Assembly (NCBI GenBank): GCA_001303705.1
Contig: LJUI01000123.1
Location: 1 to 8,025 of the forward strand
Direction of reading: 5' to 3'
Origin: a candidate division TA06 bacterium SM23_40
GTDB taxonomy: Bacteria > LJUI01 > SM1-40
Length of the DNA: 8,025 bases
The stretch's first letter is position 1, and every line of letters begins with the position of its first letter. Both the position numbers and the translations under genes were made by a program. Below the pieces are notes generated by a model. It had not been told where the DNA came from and searched no databases. It saw only the letters and a program-made list of their open reading frames with translations. Positions 1 through 6,159 of this stretch are shown here, one piece after another.

Positions 1-21
1 CATCTGAGCCTTTTCGCCAGA

Positions 22-88
22 AACCTTCTCAACCTAACAATGTCCCCGAGGTTTTCCCGATAACCTTCAAAACCTTAGGTACGTGCCC
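22..88 (-). repeat. Two GGGGACGT-type intergenic repeat units downstream of gene A
   Basis: On the minus strand, one unit starts GGGCACGTAC at 88 and another GGGGACATTG at 47. Each carries two AGGTT words. They are members of the same family as the units in the B-A gap. Gene A is therefore bracketed by this repeat, which is absent from the gaps on either side of gene C. Confidence 0.78.
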
Positions 89-94
89 GGGCTT

Positions 95-544
95 CTATCG
101 CAGGATGACCATGCGCCTCGTCTCGGTGAAGTCGCCCGCCTCGAGCCGGCAGAAGTAGATGCCGCTGCCGACACGATGGCCTCGTCCGTCACGCCCATCC
201 CAACTCGCACGATGGTGGCCGGCGGCAAGTTCCTCGTTCACCAGCGCCCGCACAAAGGCGCCCCGGACATCGTATATCCTCAGACTCACATGGGTCGGGG
301 CCACCAGGCCGTAATCGATCGTCGTAGCCGATCTGAACGGATTGGGGTAGTTCTGGGCGAGGTACCGAGTGAGCGGAATCTCGGGTCCCTCATCGCCATC
401 CTCCACACCAACCACATCCGTCACCGTGATATCTGTCTGCTCGGTGTCAGCCAGGGCGGGGCTCCCGTGGTCCATCGCGATAAACGTCACGGTGTATAGC
501 CCGGCCTGCTGGTATGTGGGAGTCCACTCGAACACACCGGTCAC
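95..544 (-). CDS. Gene A, C-terminal part: Ig-like half-domain plus FlgD-like / T9SS-type sorting domain
   Basis: The open frame of 149 residues begins at a GTG that is really an internal valine of the restored gene (AVTGVFEWTPT). Residues 2-45 finish the Ig-like domain (YTVTFIA, ALADTEQTDITVTDVV). Residues 61-149 are the sorting domain: YLAQNYPNPFRSATTI, then RIYDVRGAFVR, AGHHRASWDGRDGRG, VGSGIYFCRLEAGDF and the terminal RRMVILR. I see no signal peptide and no ribosome binding site that would make this a stand-alone gene, so it is probably the detached end of gene A. Coupled re-initiation after the TGA eight bases upstream is conceivable, but the product would have no export signal. Confidence 0.7.
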   Translation of the reverse strand: MTGVFEWTPTYQQAGLYTVTFIAMDHGSPALADTEQTDITVTDVVGVEDGDEGPEIPLTRYLAQNYPNPFRSATTIDYGLVAPTHVSLRIYDVRGAFVRALVNEELAAGHHRASWDGRDGRGHRVGSGIYFCRLEAGDFTETRRMVILR

Positions 545-548
545 CGCA

Positions 549-564
549 TTCAGCGTTTCAGCGT
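549..564 (-). repeat. Exact 8-bp tandem duplication causing the gene A frameshift
   Basis: The plus strand reads TTCAGCGT twice in succession (549-556 and 557-564); on the coding strand this is ACGCTGAA twice. Period-8 identity stops on both sides, so there are exactly two copies. One copy gives the codons ACG CTG AAT GCG GTG ACC, matching the frame of paralogues B and D. Two copies create CTG AAA CGC TGA. Eight bases are not a multiple of three, so gain or loss of one copy switches the gene between truncated and full-length. Confidence 0.92.
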
Positions 565-2253
565 CGCTCCCCCCGGGAGGTCAGGAGACGAGAACGAGAT
601 GCTATCGCCTTCCGGGTCGCTCACCTCCAGCGTGAATGTGAGATACTCATTCTCGGCCACCGTCGTATCCGGCTGATCCACCAAATCAGGAGGACGATTC
701 GTGGGATAGTGATATCCCATGTCCACGGGCAACGCATCAGCAACCCTGTCTGTCCTCGTTGTACCGCCCGCAGGCACCGCTGAACCCGGGTCGCCCGCGT
801 CCACGCACGGGCTGTCCGTTCCCTGTCCCGCCGCGATCTGACTCAGATAGTAGTCACCGAGCGGCCCGGTCACGAAGAGCGGATTGCTGTTAATGTTCCC
901 CACACCCCAGTACAGTGTGCATCCCGGGACCACATATACCCCGGGGGACCCACCCTGTATATCGGAGTAGTCAATGTTAATCACACTGTCCCAGTCGAGG
1001 TACACTTCTTGACCGTTACCACTGCCCGCACTATCCCCCCAGAAGATGCAGTTCACAACCGTCGGCTCCGACCAATAGCAGTACATCCCCCCGCCGTCGT
1101 GCGTGGCCAGATTCTCCGCGATCGTATTGCCAGCAAAGCTCGGGTCCGAGCCGAAATCGCAAAATACACCCCCGCCGTACCCCGACTCATTCCCGCTGAC
1201 TAGGTTGCCCTCAACCAGAGGAGATGACGCCCCGCAATAGATACCTCCGCCATAGTAGCCGCAGTTCCCCGCAACCGTGTTACCTCTGATTGTGGGATTC
1301 GAGAACTCGCAATAGATGCCTCCGCCAAAATCTGTGTCTATGTTCCCTATGATTGTGTTGTCCTCGATTGTCGAGGACGAGCTATAAGAGGCAATCCCGC
1401 TGCCGCACCAGTCGGCTACGTTCCCCATGATCGTATTGTACTCGATCAGCAACGATGGGGAATCCTCCTCATATATGCCGCCCCCGTAGCAATCATCGTC
1501 GAGGTTGTCCGCTACATTAAGCGTGATCACGTTGCCGCGGATGATTCCCGAAACGCCATCACAGTAGATGCCGCCGCCCAAGTAGTCCACCGTATTCTCT
1601 GTGATCGTATTCCCGACTATCACCGGAGATCCATATTCGCAGTAGATCCCGCCGCCGTAGCACTCCCACGTGGGATCATCCGCTGAATTCGACTGAATCG
1701 TGTTGCCGAGGATCCGGGGGGAGGCGTCATAGCTATGTATCCCACCACCGTGCCACAGACTGGTGTTCCCCGCGATCGCGTTGTCGACTATGGTGGGAGA
1801 TCCATATTCAAGATAGATCCCGCCGCCACCGTCGGTGGAGTAGTTCCCTGTGATCGTGTTGCCCTCTATCGTCGGAGAAGAGCCGAAATCGCACCGGATG
1901 GCACCGCCATAGGATGCATTGCCATTCGTAATCGTGAACCCGCGGAGAACCGAACTCGAGTCCTCATCATTTTGAAAGAAGAATGCACGATCTACCGATT
2001 CGCAATCGATGATCGTAACGGCCGGGCCGTTCTCGGATGTCACCAGGATAGCCTTCCCGAGAAAGTCGATATTCCTGTTCCCGTCGCCGGTATACGTGCC
2101 ATCGGCCACGAGCACCGTATCGCCTGCGGCCGCCGAGTCGATCCCCGCCTGGATGTTGGGGCACTGGCTCGGAACATACCAGGTCGTCGCCTCAGCACCA
2201 GCAGCCCATCCGAACATCAGAGCTCCACACGCGAACACTGTCAACGTTCTCAT
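550..2253 (-). CDS. Gene A, N-terminal part: exported right-handed parallel beta-helix protein, lacking its sorting tail
   Basis: This frame encodes 567 residues. Residues 1-22 look like a Sec signal peptide (hydrophobic VFACGALMFGWAAGA, probable cut AEA|TT). The motif TTWYVPSQCPNIQAGIDSA and then AGDTVLVADGTYTGDGN open the beta-helix, as in other members of this type. About 11 coils of GGGIYCxxGSPTIxGNTIxGN type follow at residues 116-407 (about 1033-1908). The linker with SPCVDAGD and DMGYHY ends near 517, and an Ig-like domain starts at PPDLVDQPDT (521). The frame runs into TGA at 550-552 after two aberrant codons, midway through that Ig-like domain. The ATG at 2251-2253 is preceded by AGGAGG (plus 2259-2264) with a 5-base gap. 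As encoded, the product could cross the inner membrane but would lack the domain thought to direct it through the outer membrane. Confidence 0.85.
   Translation of the reverse strand: MRTLTVFACGALMFGWAAGAEATTWYVPSQCPNIQAGIDSAAAGDTVLVADGTYTGDGNRNIDFLGKAILVTSENGPAVTIIDCESVDRAFFFQNDEDSSSVLRGFTITNGNASYGGAIRCDFGSSPTIEGNTITGNYSTDGGGGIYLEYGSPTIVDNAIAGNTSLWHGGGIHSYDASPRILGNTIQSNSADDPTWECYGGGIYCEYGSPVIVGNTITENTVDYLGGGIYCDGVSGIIRGNVITLNVADNLDDDCYGGGIYEEDSPSLLIEYNTIMGNVADWCGSGIASYSSSSTIEDNTIIGNIDTDFGGGIYCEFSNPTIRGNTVAGNCGYYGGGIYCGASSPLVEGNLVSGNESGYGGGVFCDFGSDPSFAGNTIAENLATHDGGGMYCYWSEPTVVNCIFWGDSAGSGNGQEVYLDWDSVINIDYSDIQGGSPGVYVVPGCTLYWGVGNINSNPLFVTGPLGDYYLSQIAAGQGTDSPCVDAGDPGSAVPAGGTTRTDRVADALPVDMGYHYPTNRPPDLVDQPDTTVAENEYLTFTLEVSDPEGDSISFSSPDLPGGATLKR
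1033..1908 (-). repeat. Degenerate tandem coil repeats of the gene A beta-helix
   Basis: About eleven coils, residues 116-407 of the gene A frame, use the same GGGIYC / SPTIxGNTI pattern as gene D. Three of them carry longer insertions before the glycine turn (SADDPTWECY, VADNLDDDCY and VADWC), a variation not seen in gene B. Confidence 0.78.
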
Positions 2254-2279
2254 CCGTTCCTCCTCTCTGCCTCTCTCCC

Positions 2280-2356
2280 GGGGACGTCCCCATCCGTAAC
2301 CTTCAAGACCTTCAGTACGTCCCCACTAGTAACCTGCCAAACCTACCAACGTCCCC
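2280..2356 (-). repeat. Intergenic GGGGACGT repeat array between genes B and A
   Basis: On the minus strand, units begin with GGGGACGT at 2356, 2324 and 2291, a spacing of 32 to 33 bases. The first two continue with an AGGT word and then a second AGGTTA word. The third is only the perfect 12-bp palindrome GGGGACGTCCCC (2280-2291), which ends fifteen bases before the gene A ribosome binding site. The units match those downstream of gene A: 2297-2324 against 61-88 at 24 of 28 positions, and 2331-2356 against 22-47 at 21 of 26. Together with the 25-bp duplication, these repeats fill most of the 134-base gap. No promoter could be picked out. Confidence 0.8.
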
Positions 2357-2395
2357 GGTGTTCTAGCGCACCAACGACCCCGGTGTTCTAGCGCA
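2346..2395 (-). repeat. 25-bp tandem duplication over the stop codon of gene B
   Basis: Plus-strand 2346-2370 and 2371-2395 match at 24 of 25 positions (T at 2352 against A at 2377). The copy at 2371-2395 includes the last codon bases and TAG stop of gene B. The second copy repeats the words TGCGCTAG and AACACCGGGG just downstream of the gene. The coding sequence itself is not altered. Confidence 0.92.
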
Positions 2396-4289
2396 GGATG
2401 ACCATGCGTCGTGTCTCGGTGAAGTCGCCCGCCTCGAGGCGGCAGAAGTAAATACCACTTCCTACTCGACGGCCTCGATTGTCACATCCATCCCAAGTGG
2501 CGCGATGGTGCCCAGCAGGAAGCTCGCCGCGTGCCAGACGCCGTACCAGCGCACCACGTATGTCATAGATGGCCAGCTTCACACACGTCGGAGCCACAAG
2601 CCCATACTGAATCGTTGTCGACGAATTGAAGGGATTCGGTCGGTTCTGCGCCAGATACCGGGAGCGCGGAATCCTGAGCTCCTCATCGCCGTCATTCACA
2701 CCCACGGCATCGGTCACGGTGATATCGGTCTGTTCGGTGTCTGCCAGCGCGGGGACTCCGAAGTCGCTCGCAATGAACGTCACCGTGTACTGACCCGACT
2801 GAAGACCTGTCGGTGTCCACTCAAACACCCCGGTCGCCTCACCCAGGGTGGCGCCGGTCGGCAGATCAGGAGAGGAATACGCCACGCTGTCTCCATCAGG
2901 ATCATCCGCCACTAGCGTGAACGTGAGATACTCCTCCTCGGCTACCGTCGTATCAGCCTGATCGAAGAGATCCGGCGCTTGGTTCACATTTGTCACTGTA
3001 ATGTCGGTATGCTCAGTGTCCGCCAGTGCAGGCGTCCCGTAGTCGGTCGCAACGAACGTTATAGTATGGAGACCTCCCTGCTGATAGGTAGGTGTCCACT
3101 CGAAGACGCCTGTCAGCGACTCGAGAATAGCCCCCGCGGGCAGATCAGGAGACGAGTATGATACGCTGTCACCATCCGGATCAGCGGCTACCAAGATGAA
3201 TGTGAGATACTCTGCCTCGGCAACTATTGTGTCGGGCTGGTCAACCAGATCGGGGGAGCGGTTCGATATGTAATGGTACCCCATGTCGATTGGCCACTCA
3301 TCTGGGTACCGGTCTGTCCGTGTCGTCCTCCCTGTCGGCACCGCCGTACTCGTGTCGCCGGCATCCACGCAGGGACTCTGTTCTGCTTGTCCCGCCGCTG
3401 TCTGACTCAGATAGAAGTCGCCCAGCGAACCGGCCACGAACAAGGGGTCTGCGTCTATGTTCCCAGGTCCACTCCATCCACCCTCCACATCGGAATGGGA
3501 TACGCTCAGATTCCCCCCTTGCACCCATATCTGCGGACCATTCGGCGCCCAATTGCTCCATAAGATGGAGTTCGTCACAGTTGGGGAACCACTACTGAAA
3601 GTCCATATTCCTCCCCCGGCCGAGCTTCCCCCATTGTCTATGAATGTCGAGCTCACGATGCTGGGAGACGACCACGACTGGCAGCCTACGCCGCCTCCAA
3701 AGATGGAGTTGTTGATCGTGAAGACATTCCCCAGGATTGTTGGCGCAGACGTATCGATGCAGGCGATCCCTCCTCCCAGATCACCGTAGTTCGTATCAAA
3801 CAAGTTATCGACGATGAGGGGAGCACAAAGCGACCCGGCGCAGTAGATTCCTCCTCCCAAGCCGGGCCAGGCCAGTCCCCACCTGATGATATTCCCATCA
3901 ATTGTCGGAGAGGAGTTCAGGCAGTAGATGTTGCCCCCCCGTTCGGCGGAGCCGCGCTGAATAGTGAAGCCTCGCACTACGGAGCTAGAGGTCTCTCCGC
4001 TCTGGAAAACAAATCCGCGGTGCCCGGTGATCTCCTCACAGTTTATTATCGTAGCCTCGGGCCCGTTCTCTGAGGTGACGAGAATCGCCTTCCCGAGGAA
4101 GTCGATGTTGTAGTTGCCATCGCCGGTGAACTCGCCGTCGGCTACTAGCACCGTGTCACCCGCCACAGCCGAGTCTACCCCCGCCTGAATCGTTGCACAC
4201 TGGCTCGGTACGTACCAGGTCGTCGCCCAGACGGCTGTACAGAGTGCGAGAACTGCCATCATCGTCGTCACACCAGTCCGCGTCGTCAT
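2388..4289 (-). CDS. Gene B: secreted beta-helix protein with two Ig-like domains and C-terminal sorting domain
   Basis: This encodes 633 residues from the ATG at 4287-4289. Residues 1-22 are a signal peptide (MMAVLALCTAVWA|TT). The beta-helix opens with TTWYVPSQCATIQAGVDSA. Only about five coils are seen (residues 118-245), each with the GGGI(Y/A)C turn. The linker (about 278-340) carries DPLFVAGSLGDFYLSQ, SPCVDAGD and DMGYHY. Two tandem Ig/cadherin-like domains follow, at about 345-436 and 437-528, each with DPDGDSVxYSSPDLPxGA and TGVFEWTPT; the acidic DPDGD turn could bind calcium, by family analogy. The sorting domain covers 545-633. It has cysteines its paralogues lack (APTCVKLAIYD and WDGCDNRG). 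The likely role is a surface or secreted binding/scaffold protein with unknown target. A GTG 27 bases further upstream is in frame but is not the likely start, because the ribosome binding site lies after it. Confidence 0.9.
   Translation of the reverse strand: MTTRTGVTTMMAVLALCTAVWATTWYVPSQCATIQAGVDSAVAGDTVLVADGEFTGDGNYNIDFLGKAILVTSENGPEATIINCEEITGHRGFVFQSGETSSSVVRGFTIQRGSAERGGNIYCLNSSPTIDGNIIRWGLAWPGLGGGIYCAGSLCAPLIVDNLFDTNYGDLGGGIACIDTSAPTILGNVFTINNSIFGGGVGCQSWSSPSIVSSTFIDNGGSSAGGGIWTFSSGSPTVTNSILWSNWAPNGPQIWVQGGNLSVSHSDVEGGWSGPGNIDADPLFVAGSLGDFYLSQTAAGQAEQSPCVDAGDTSTAVPTGRTTRTDRYPDEWPIDMGYHYISNRSPDLVDQPDTIVAEAEYLTFILVAADPDGDSVSYSSPDLPAGAILESLTGVFEWTPTYQQGGLHTITFVATDYGTPALADTEHTDITVTNVNQAPDLFDQADTTVAEEEYLTFTLVADDPDGDSVAYSSPDLPTGATLGEATGVFEWTPTGLQSGQYTVTFIASDFGVPALADTEQTDITVTDAVGVNDGDEELRIPRSRYLAQNRPNPFNSSTTIQYGLVAPTCVKLAIYDIRGALVRRLARGELPAGHHRATWDGCDNRGRRVGSGIYFCRLEAGDFTETRRMVILR
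3555..3938 (-). repeat. Short coil array (about five coils) of the gene B beta-helix
   Basis: Residues 118-245 of gene B carry five coils, with turns GGNIYC, GGGIYC, GGGIAC, GGGVGC and GGGIWT. The array is about half the length of those in A and D, while the sequences before and after it align with theirs. Confidence 0.78.
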
Positions 4290-4296
4290 TTCCCAT

Positions 4297-4303
4297 CCTC
4301 CTT
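4297..4303 (-). promoter_or_regulatory. Ribosome binding site deciding the start of gene B
   Basis: The coding strand has AAGGAGG here, seven bases before the ATG at 4287-4289. It lies downstream of the in-frame GTG at 4314-4316, so the GTG would put the site inside the gene and add an unlikely charged leader (YIKEGGWE) before the signal peptide. The ATG is therefore the start. Confidence 0.85.
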
Positions 4304-4424
4304 CTTTGATGTACACGAGTTCGTCCGCAGACTAAACCCCTTCCTCCGCTGGGCACCGTATAGCCATCTCCGACTCCGACCAGTCCTCCCCGCCGCGCCT
4401 TTCGACTGATCCACCGCTCACATG

Positions 4425-5891
4425 CTAGCGCAAGATCACCATCCGCTTCGTCTCGGCGAAGTCGCCGGCTTCGAGCCGGCAGAAATAGACACCGGAGCCA
4501 ACTTCGGTTCCCCGAGCGTCTCGTCCATCCCAGGTCACTCGATGCACGCCGGCCGCAACGGTCTGATCCACGAGGTCGCGTACCAGGGCGCCTCGAATGT
4601 CATAGACCGCCAGACGGACCGGCTTTAGCGTGCCGACCGAGTAGAGAATCGTCGTCGCCGAACCGAACGGATTTGGATAGTTCTGCGCAAGATAGTGGGC
4701 CTCGGTCCGAGCGATCTCATCAGATCTCCCGCTGACCTCCACATATCCGTCAGCGTCTGTCTTGATCAAATAGACATCGCCGTCGCCTTCGCCGAAGGAC
4801 ATAGTGTATCCACAGACGATATATCCGCCATCGGTAGTCTGCTCGGTCCAATACGCCTCGTCGTAGTCCACGCCGCCGTAAGTGCGCGTCCAAACGGTAT
4901 CCCCAAAGCTGTCGGTCTTGATCAGATATGCGTCATAGTGGACCAGGGCCGACGGAACGCCGCCTGCCGCGATGATGTATCCGCCGTCACTCGTCTGAGT
5001 CGCGGAATAAGCAAAGTCTTGGTCCGCGCCGCCATATGTGCGCGTCCAGGCCGTGTCACCCGCAGTATCAGTTTTGAGAAGATAGACATCAATGCCTCCC
5101 GCACCCCAGGAATTCGTGTATCCGGCGATGATGTACCCTCTGTCGTCCGTCTGTACAACTGATTGGGCGACATCTGCCCCCGAGCCACCATAGGTGCGCG
5201 TTCTGATAGTATCACCTGCTGCATCGGTCTCGATCAGGTACACATCGTTCCCGCCTGCACCGAAGGACGTCGTCCTCCCGACAATCATGTAGCCTCCATC
5301 ATCCGTCTGCTGCATGGAGTACCCACTGTCATAGCCCGACCCGCCGTAAGTGCGCGTCCACAGAGTATCGCCCACAGCATCAGTCTTCAGAAGATATACA
5401 TCCTCGGCACCAGCGCCGAACGAACTAGTATAGCCACAGAGGATATATCCCCCATCCGTCGTCTGCTCAACCGAACGGCAATAGTCATTCTCCGAGCCGC
5501 CGTATATGCGCGTCCAAAGCGTGTCGCCGGCACCGTCCGTCTTTATCAGATATACATCGGAATCACCTGCGCTGAACGAGCGGCTCCTTCCTGCAAGGAT
5601 GTATCCCCCATCGTCGGTCTCGGCGACCGATGCGGCGTACTCAAAGGCCGAACCGCCGTAGGTGTGCGTCCACAGAGTGTCACCCAGTTGGTCAGTCTTG
5701 ATCAGATAGACGTCCCCGTTCCCTGCTCCGAATGAATATGTCTCTCCCGCAATGATATACCCTCCGTCGCTCGTCTGCGCGACCGAATAAGCCGCGTCCC
5801 AATCAACACCGCCATAGGTCCGCTCAAACATGATCTGCGACCCAGCCGTCAGCGGAATGATAACCGCCGCTAGAAGCATCAGTACCCTCAT
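4425..5891 (-). CDS. Gene C: secreted seven-repeat (probable beta-propeller) protein with C-terminal sorting domain
   Basis: This encodes 488 residues. Residues 1-18 form a signal peptide (LMLLAAVIIPLTAGS). Seven contiguous repeats of exactly 52 residues follow, starting at residues 24, 76, 128, 180, 232, 284 and 336. The repeat consensus is (R/H)TYGGSxxDxAxSVxQT, then DGGYIIAGxTxSFGAG, then DVYLIKTDxxGDTLWT. Seven repeats of this length fit a closed seven-bladed beta-propeller; that fold is inferred, and the family is usually left uncharacterised. Repeat 6 has lost the SFGAG turn (AAGGVPSALVHYDAY), and repeat 7 ends differently, running into the linker. Residues 400-488 are the sorting domain shared with the neighbours. 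The ATG has GGAGG (plus 5900-5904) eight bases upstream. No catalytic motif is visible, so binding or structural display on the cell surface is the more likely role. Confidence 0.9.
   Translation of the reverse strand: MRVLMLLAAVIIPLTAGSQIMFERTYGGVDWDAAYSVAQTSDGGYIIAGETYSFGAGNGDVYLIKTDQLGDTLWTHTYGGSAFEYAASVAETDDGGYILAGRSRSFSAGDSDVYLIKTDGAGDTLWTRIYGGSENDYCRSVEQTTDGGYILCGYTSSFGAGAEDVYLLKTDAVGDTLWTRTYGGSGYDSGYSMQQTDDGGYMIVGRTTSFGAGGNDVYLIETDAAGDTIRTRTYGGSGADVAQSVVQTDDRGYIIAGYTNSWGAGGIDVYLLKTDTAGDTAWTRTYGGADQDFAYSATQTSDGGYIIAAGGVPSALVHYDAYLIKTDSFGDTVWTRTYGGVDYDEAYWTEQTTDGGYIVCGYTMSFGEGDGDVYLIKTDADGYVEVSGRSDEIARTEAHYLAQNYPNPFGSATTILYSVGTLKPVRLAVYDIRGALVRDLVDQTVAAGVHRVTWDGRDARGTEVGSGVYFCRLEAGDFAETKRMVILR
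4731..5822 (-). repeat. Seven in-frame 156-bp tandem repeats inside gene C
   Basis: The repeat period is 156 bases, visible for example as a recurring GCCGTA/GCCATA followed by GTGCGCGTCCA-like sequence near plus positions 4875, 5031, 5187, 5343, 5499, 5655 and 5811. The copies are diverged but keep exact length, so selection seems to hold the blade size. Recombination between copies would change blade number without breaking the frame. Confidence 0.85.
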
Positions 5892-6120
5892 GGCATCTCC
5901 CTCCTCTGGTTGTACCTGTCGTTCTCCCAGAACTCAAGCATCGACCATCACCGAATCTTGATCAGCATGGTCCGCGCCCGATGAGGTATGGCGCAGGCCA
6001 CTGCTTTCCTACTGCGGCGGACAAGGCTCCCCAGCTATTGCCAGCCAGCGCACCGCGCGACGTCGGTTCTCGCCACTTCCTCAACATAGACTTCTTCAAC
6101 ACAGAATGACCATCAATTCC

Positions 6121-6144
6121 CACGAGCATGCCTGCCTGCTCGTG
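6121..6144 (-). terminator. Hairpin downstream of gene D, weak terminator candidate
   Basis: CACGAGCA (6121-6128) and TGCTCGTG (6137-6144) form a perfect 8-bp stem with an 8-base loop, beginning 15 bases after the gene D stop. No T-run follows in the direction of transcription, so it is not a classical intrinsic terminator; it may stabilise the 3' end or be chance. Apart from this hairpin and the gene C ribosome binding site, I see nothing recognisable in the 268-base gap 5892-6159. Confidence 0.3.
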
Positions 6145-6159
6145 TCCCGATGTGCCGCG

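Larger units (their letters stand above)
95..2253 (-). pseudogene. Gene A: beta-helix surface protein with C-terminal sorting domain, split by an 8-bp duplication
   Basis: The two reading frames 550-2253 and 95-544 belong to one gene. Intact paralogues B and D read continuously through the same place, an Ig-like domain of the form SSPDLPxGATL...TGVFEWTPT. Here the frame is lost at an exact tandem copy of ACGCTGAA (plus strand 549-564). Removing one copy restores ATLNAVTGVFEW and gives a protein of 716 residues. Its order would be signal peptide (1-22), beta-helix (about 24-460), SPCVDAGD...DMGYHY linker (about 460-517), one Ig-like domain (about 521-610) and sorting domain (about 628-716). 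The expected role is a secreted or surface-displayed protein of unknown ligand. The break may be a real inactivation, a phase-variable state or a consensus error; the sequence alone cannot decide. Confidence 0.85.

Noticed and set aside
545-560. Programmed ribosomal frameshift at the gene A break
   Set aside because: A -1 shift would restore the frame, but there is no X XXY YYZ heptamer, and the exact 8-bp duplication explains the break more simply.
2227-2253. Lipoprotein signal (VFAC) at the start of gene A
   Set aside because: The cysteine is at residue 9, too early for a normal lipoprotein signal, and a standard cut site AEA|TT lies further on. B and C show no lipobox.
22-2395. Integron-like attachment sites around gene A
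   Set aside because: The repeats lack the paired inverted core sites of attC, no integrase is in the window, and gene A is an ordinary paralogue of its neighbours.
4290-4424. Sigma-70-like promoter for gene B (TATACG on the minus strand near 4355-4365)
   Set aside because: No convincing -35 box at the right distance, and the promoter consensus of this lineage is unknown.
83-5735. Plus-strand open frames such as 83-499, 1735-2391, 4695-5162 and 5163-5735
   Set aside because: They lie opposite well-supported minus-strand genes, have low-complexity Arg/Pro/Ser-rich or mirror-type composition, and lack ribosome binding sites. Several are periodic only because the gene on the other strand is periodic.
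4731-5822. CRISPR-like array suggested by regular repeats
   Set aside because: The 156-base period is wholly in frame and coding, with no short identical repeats separated by unique spacers. The same applies to the coil repeats of A, B and D.
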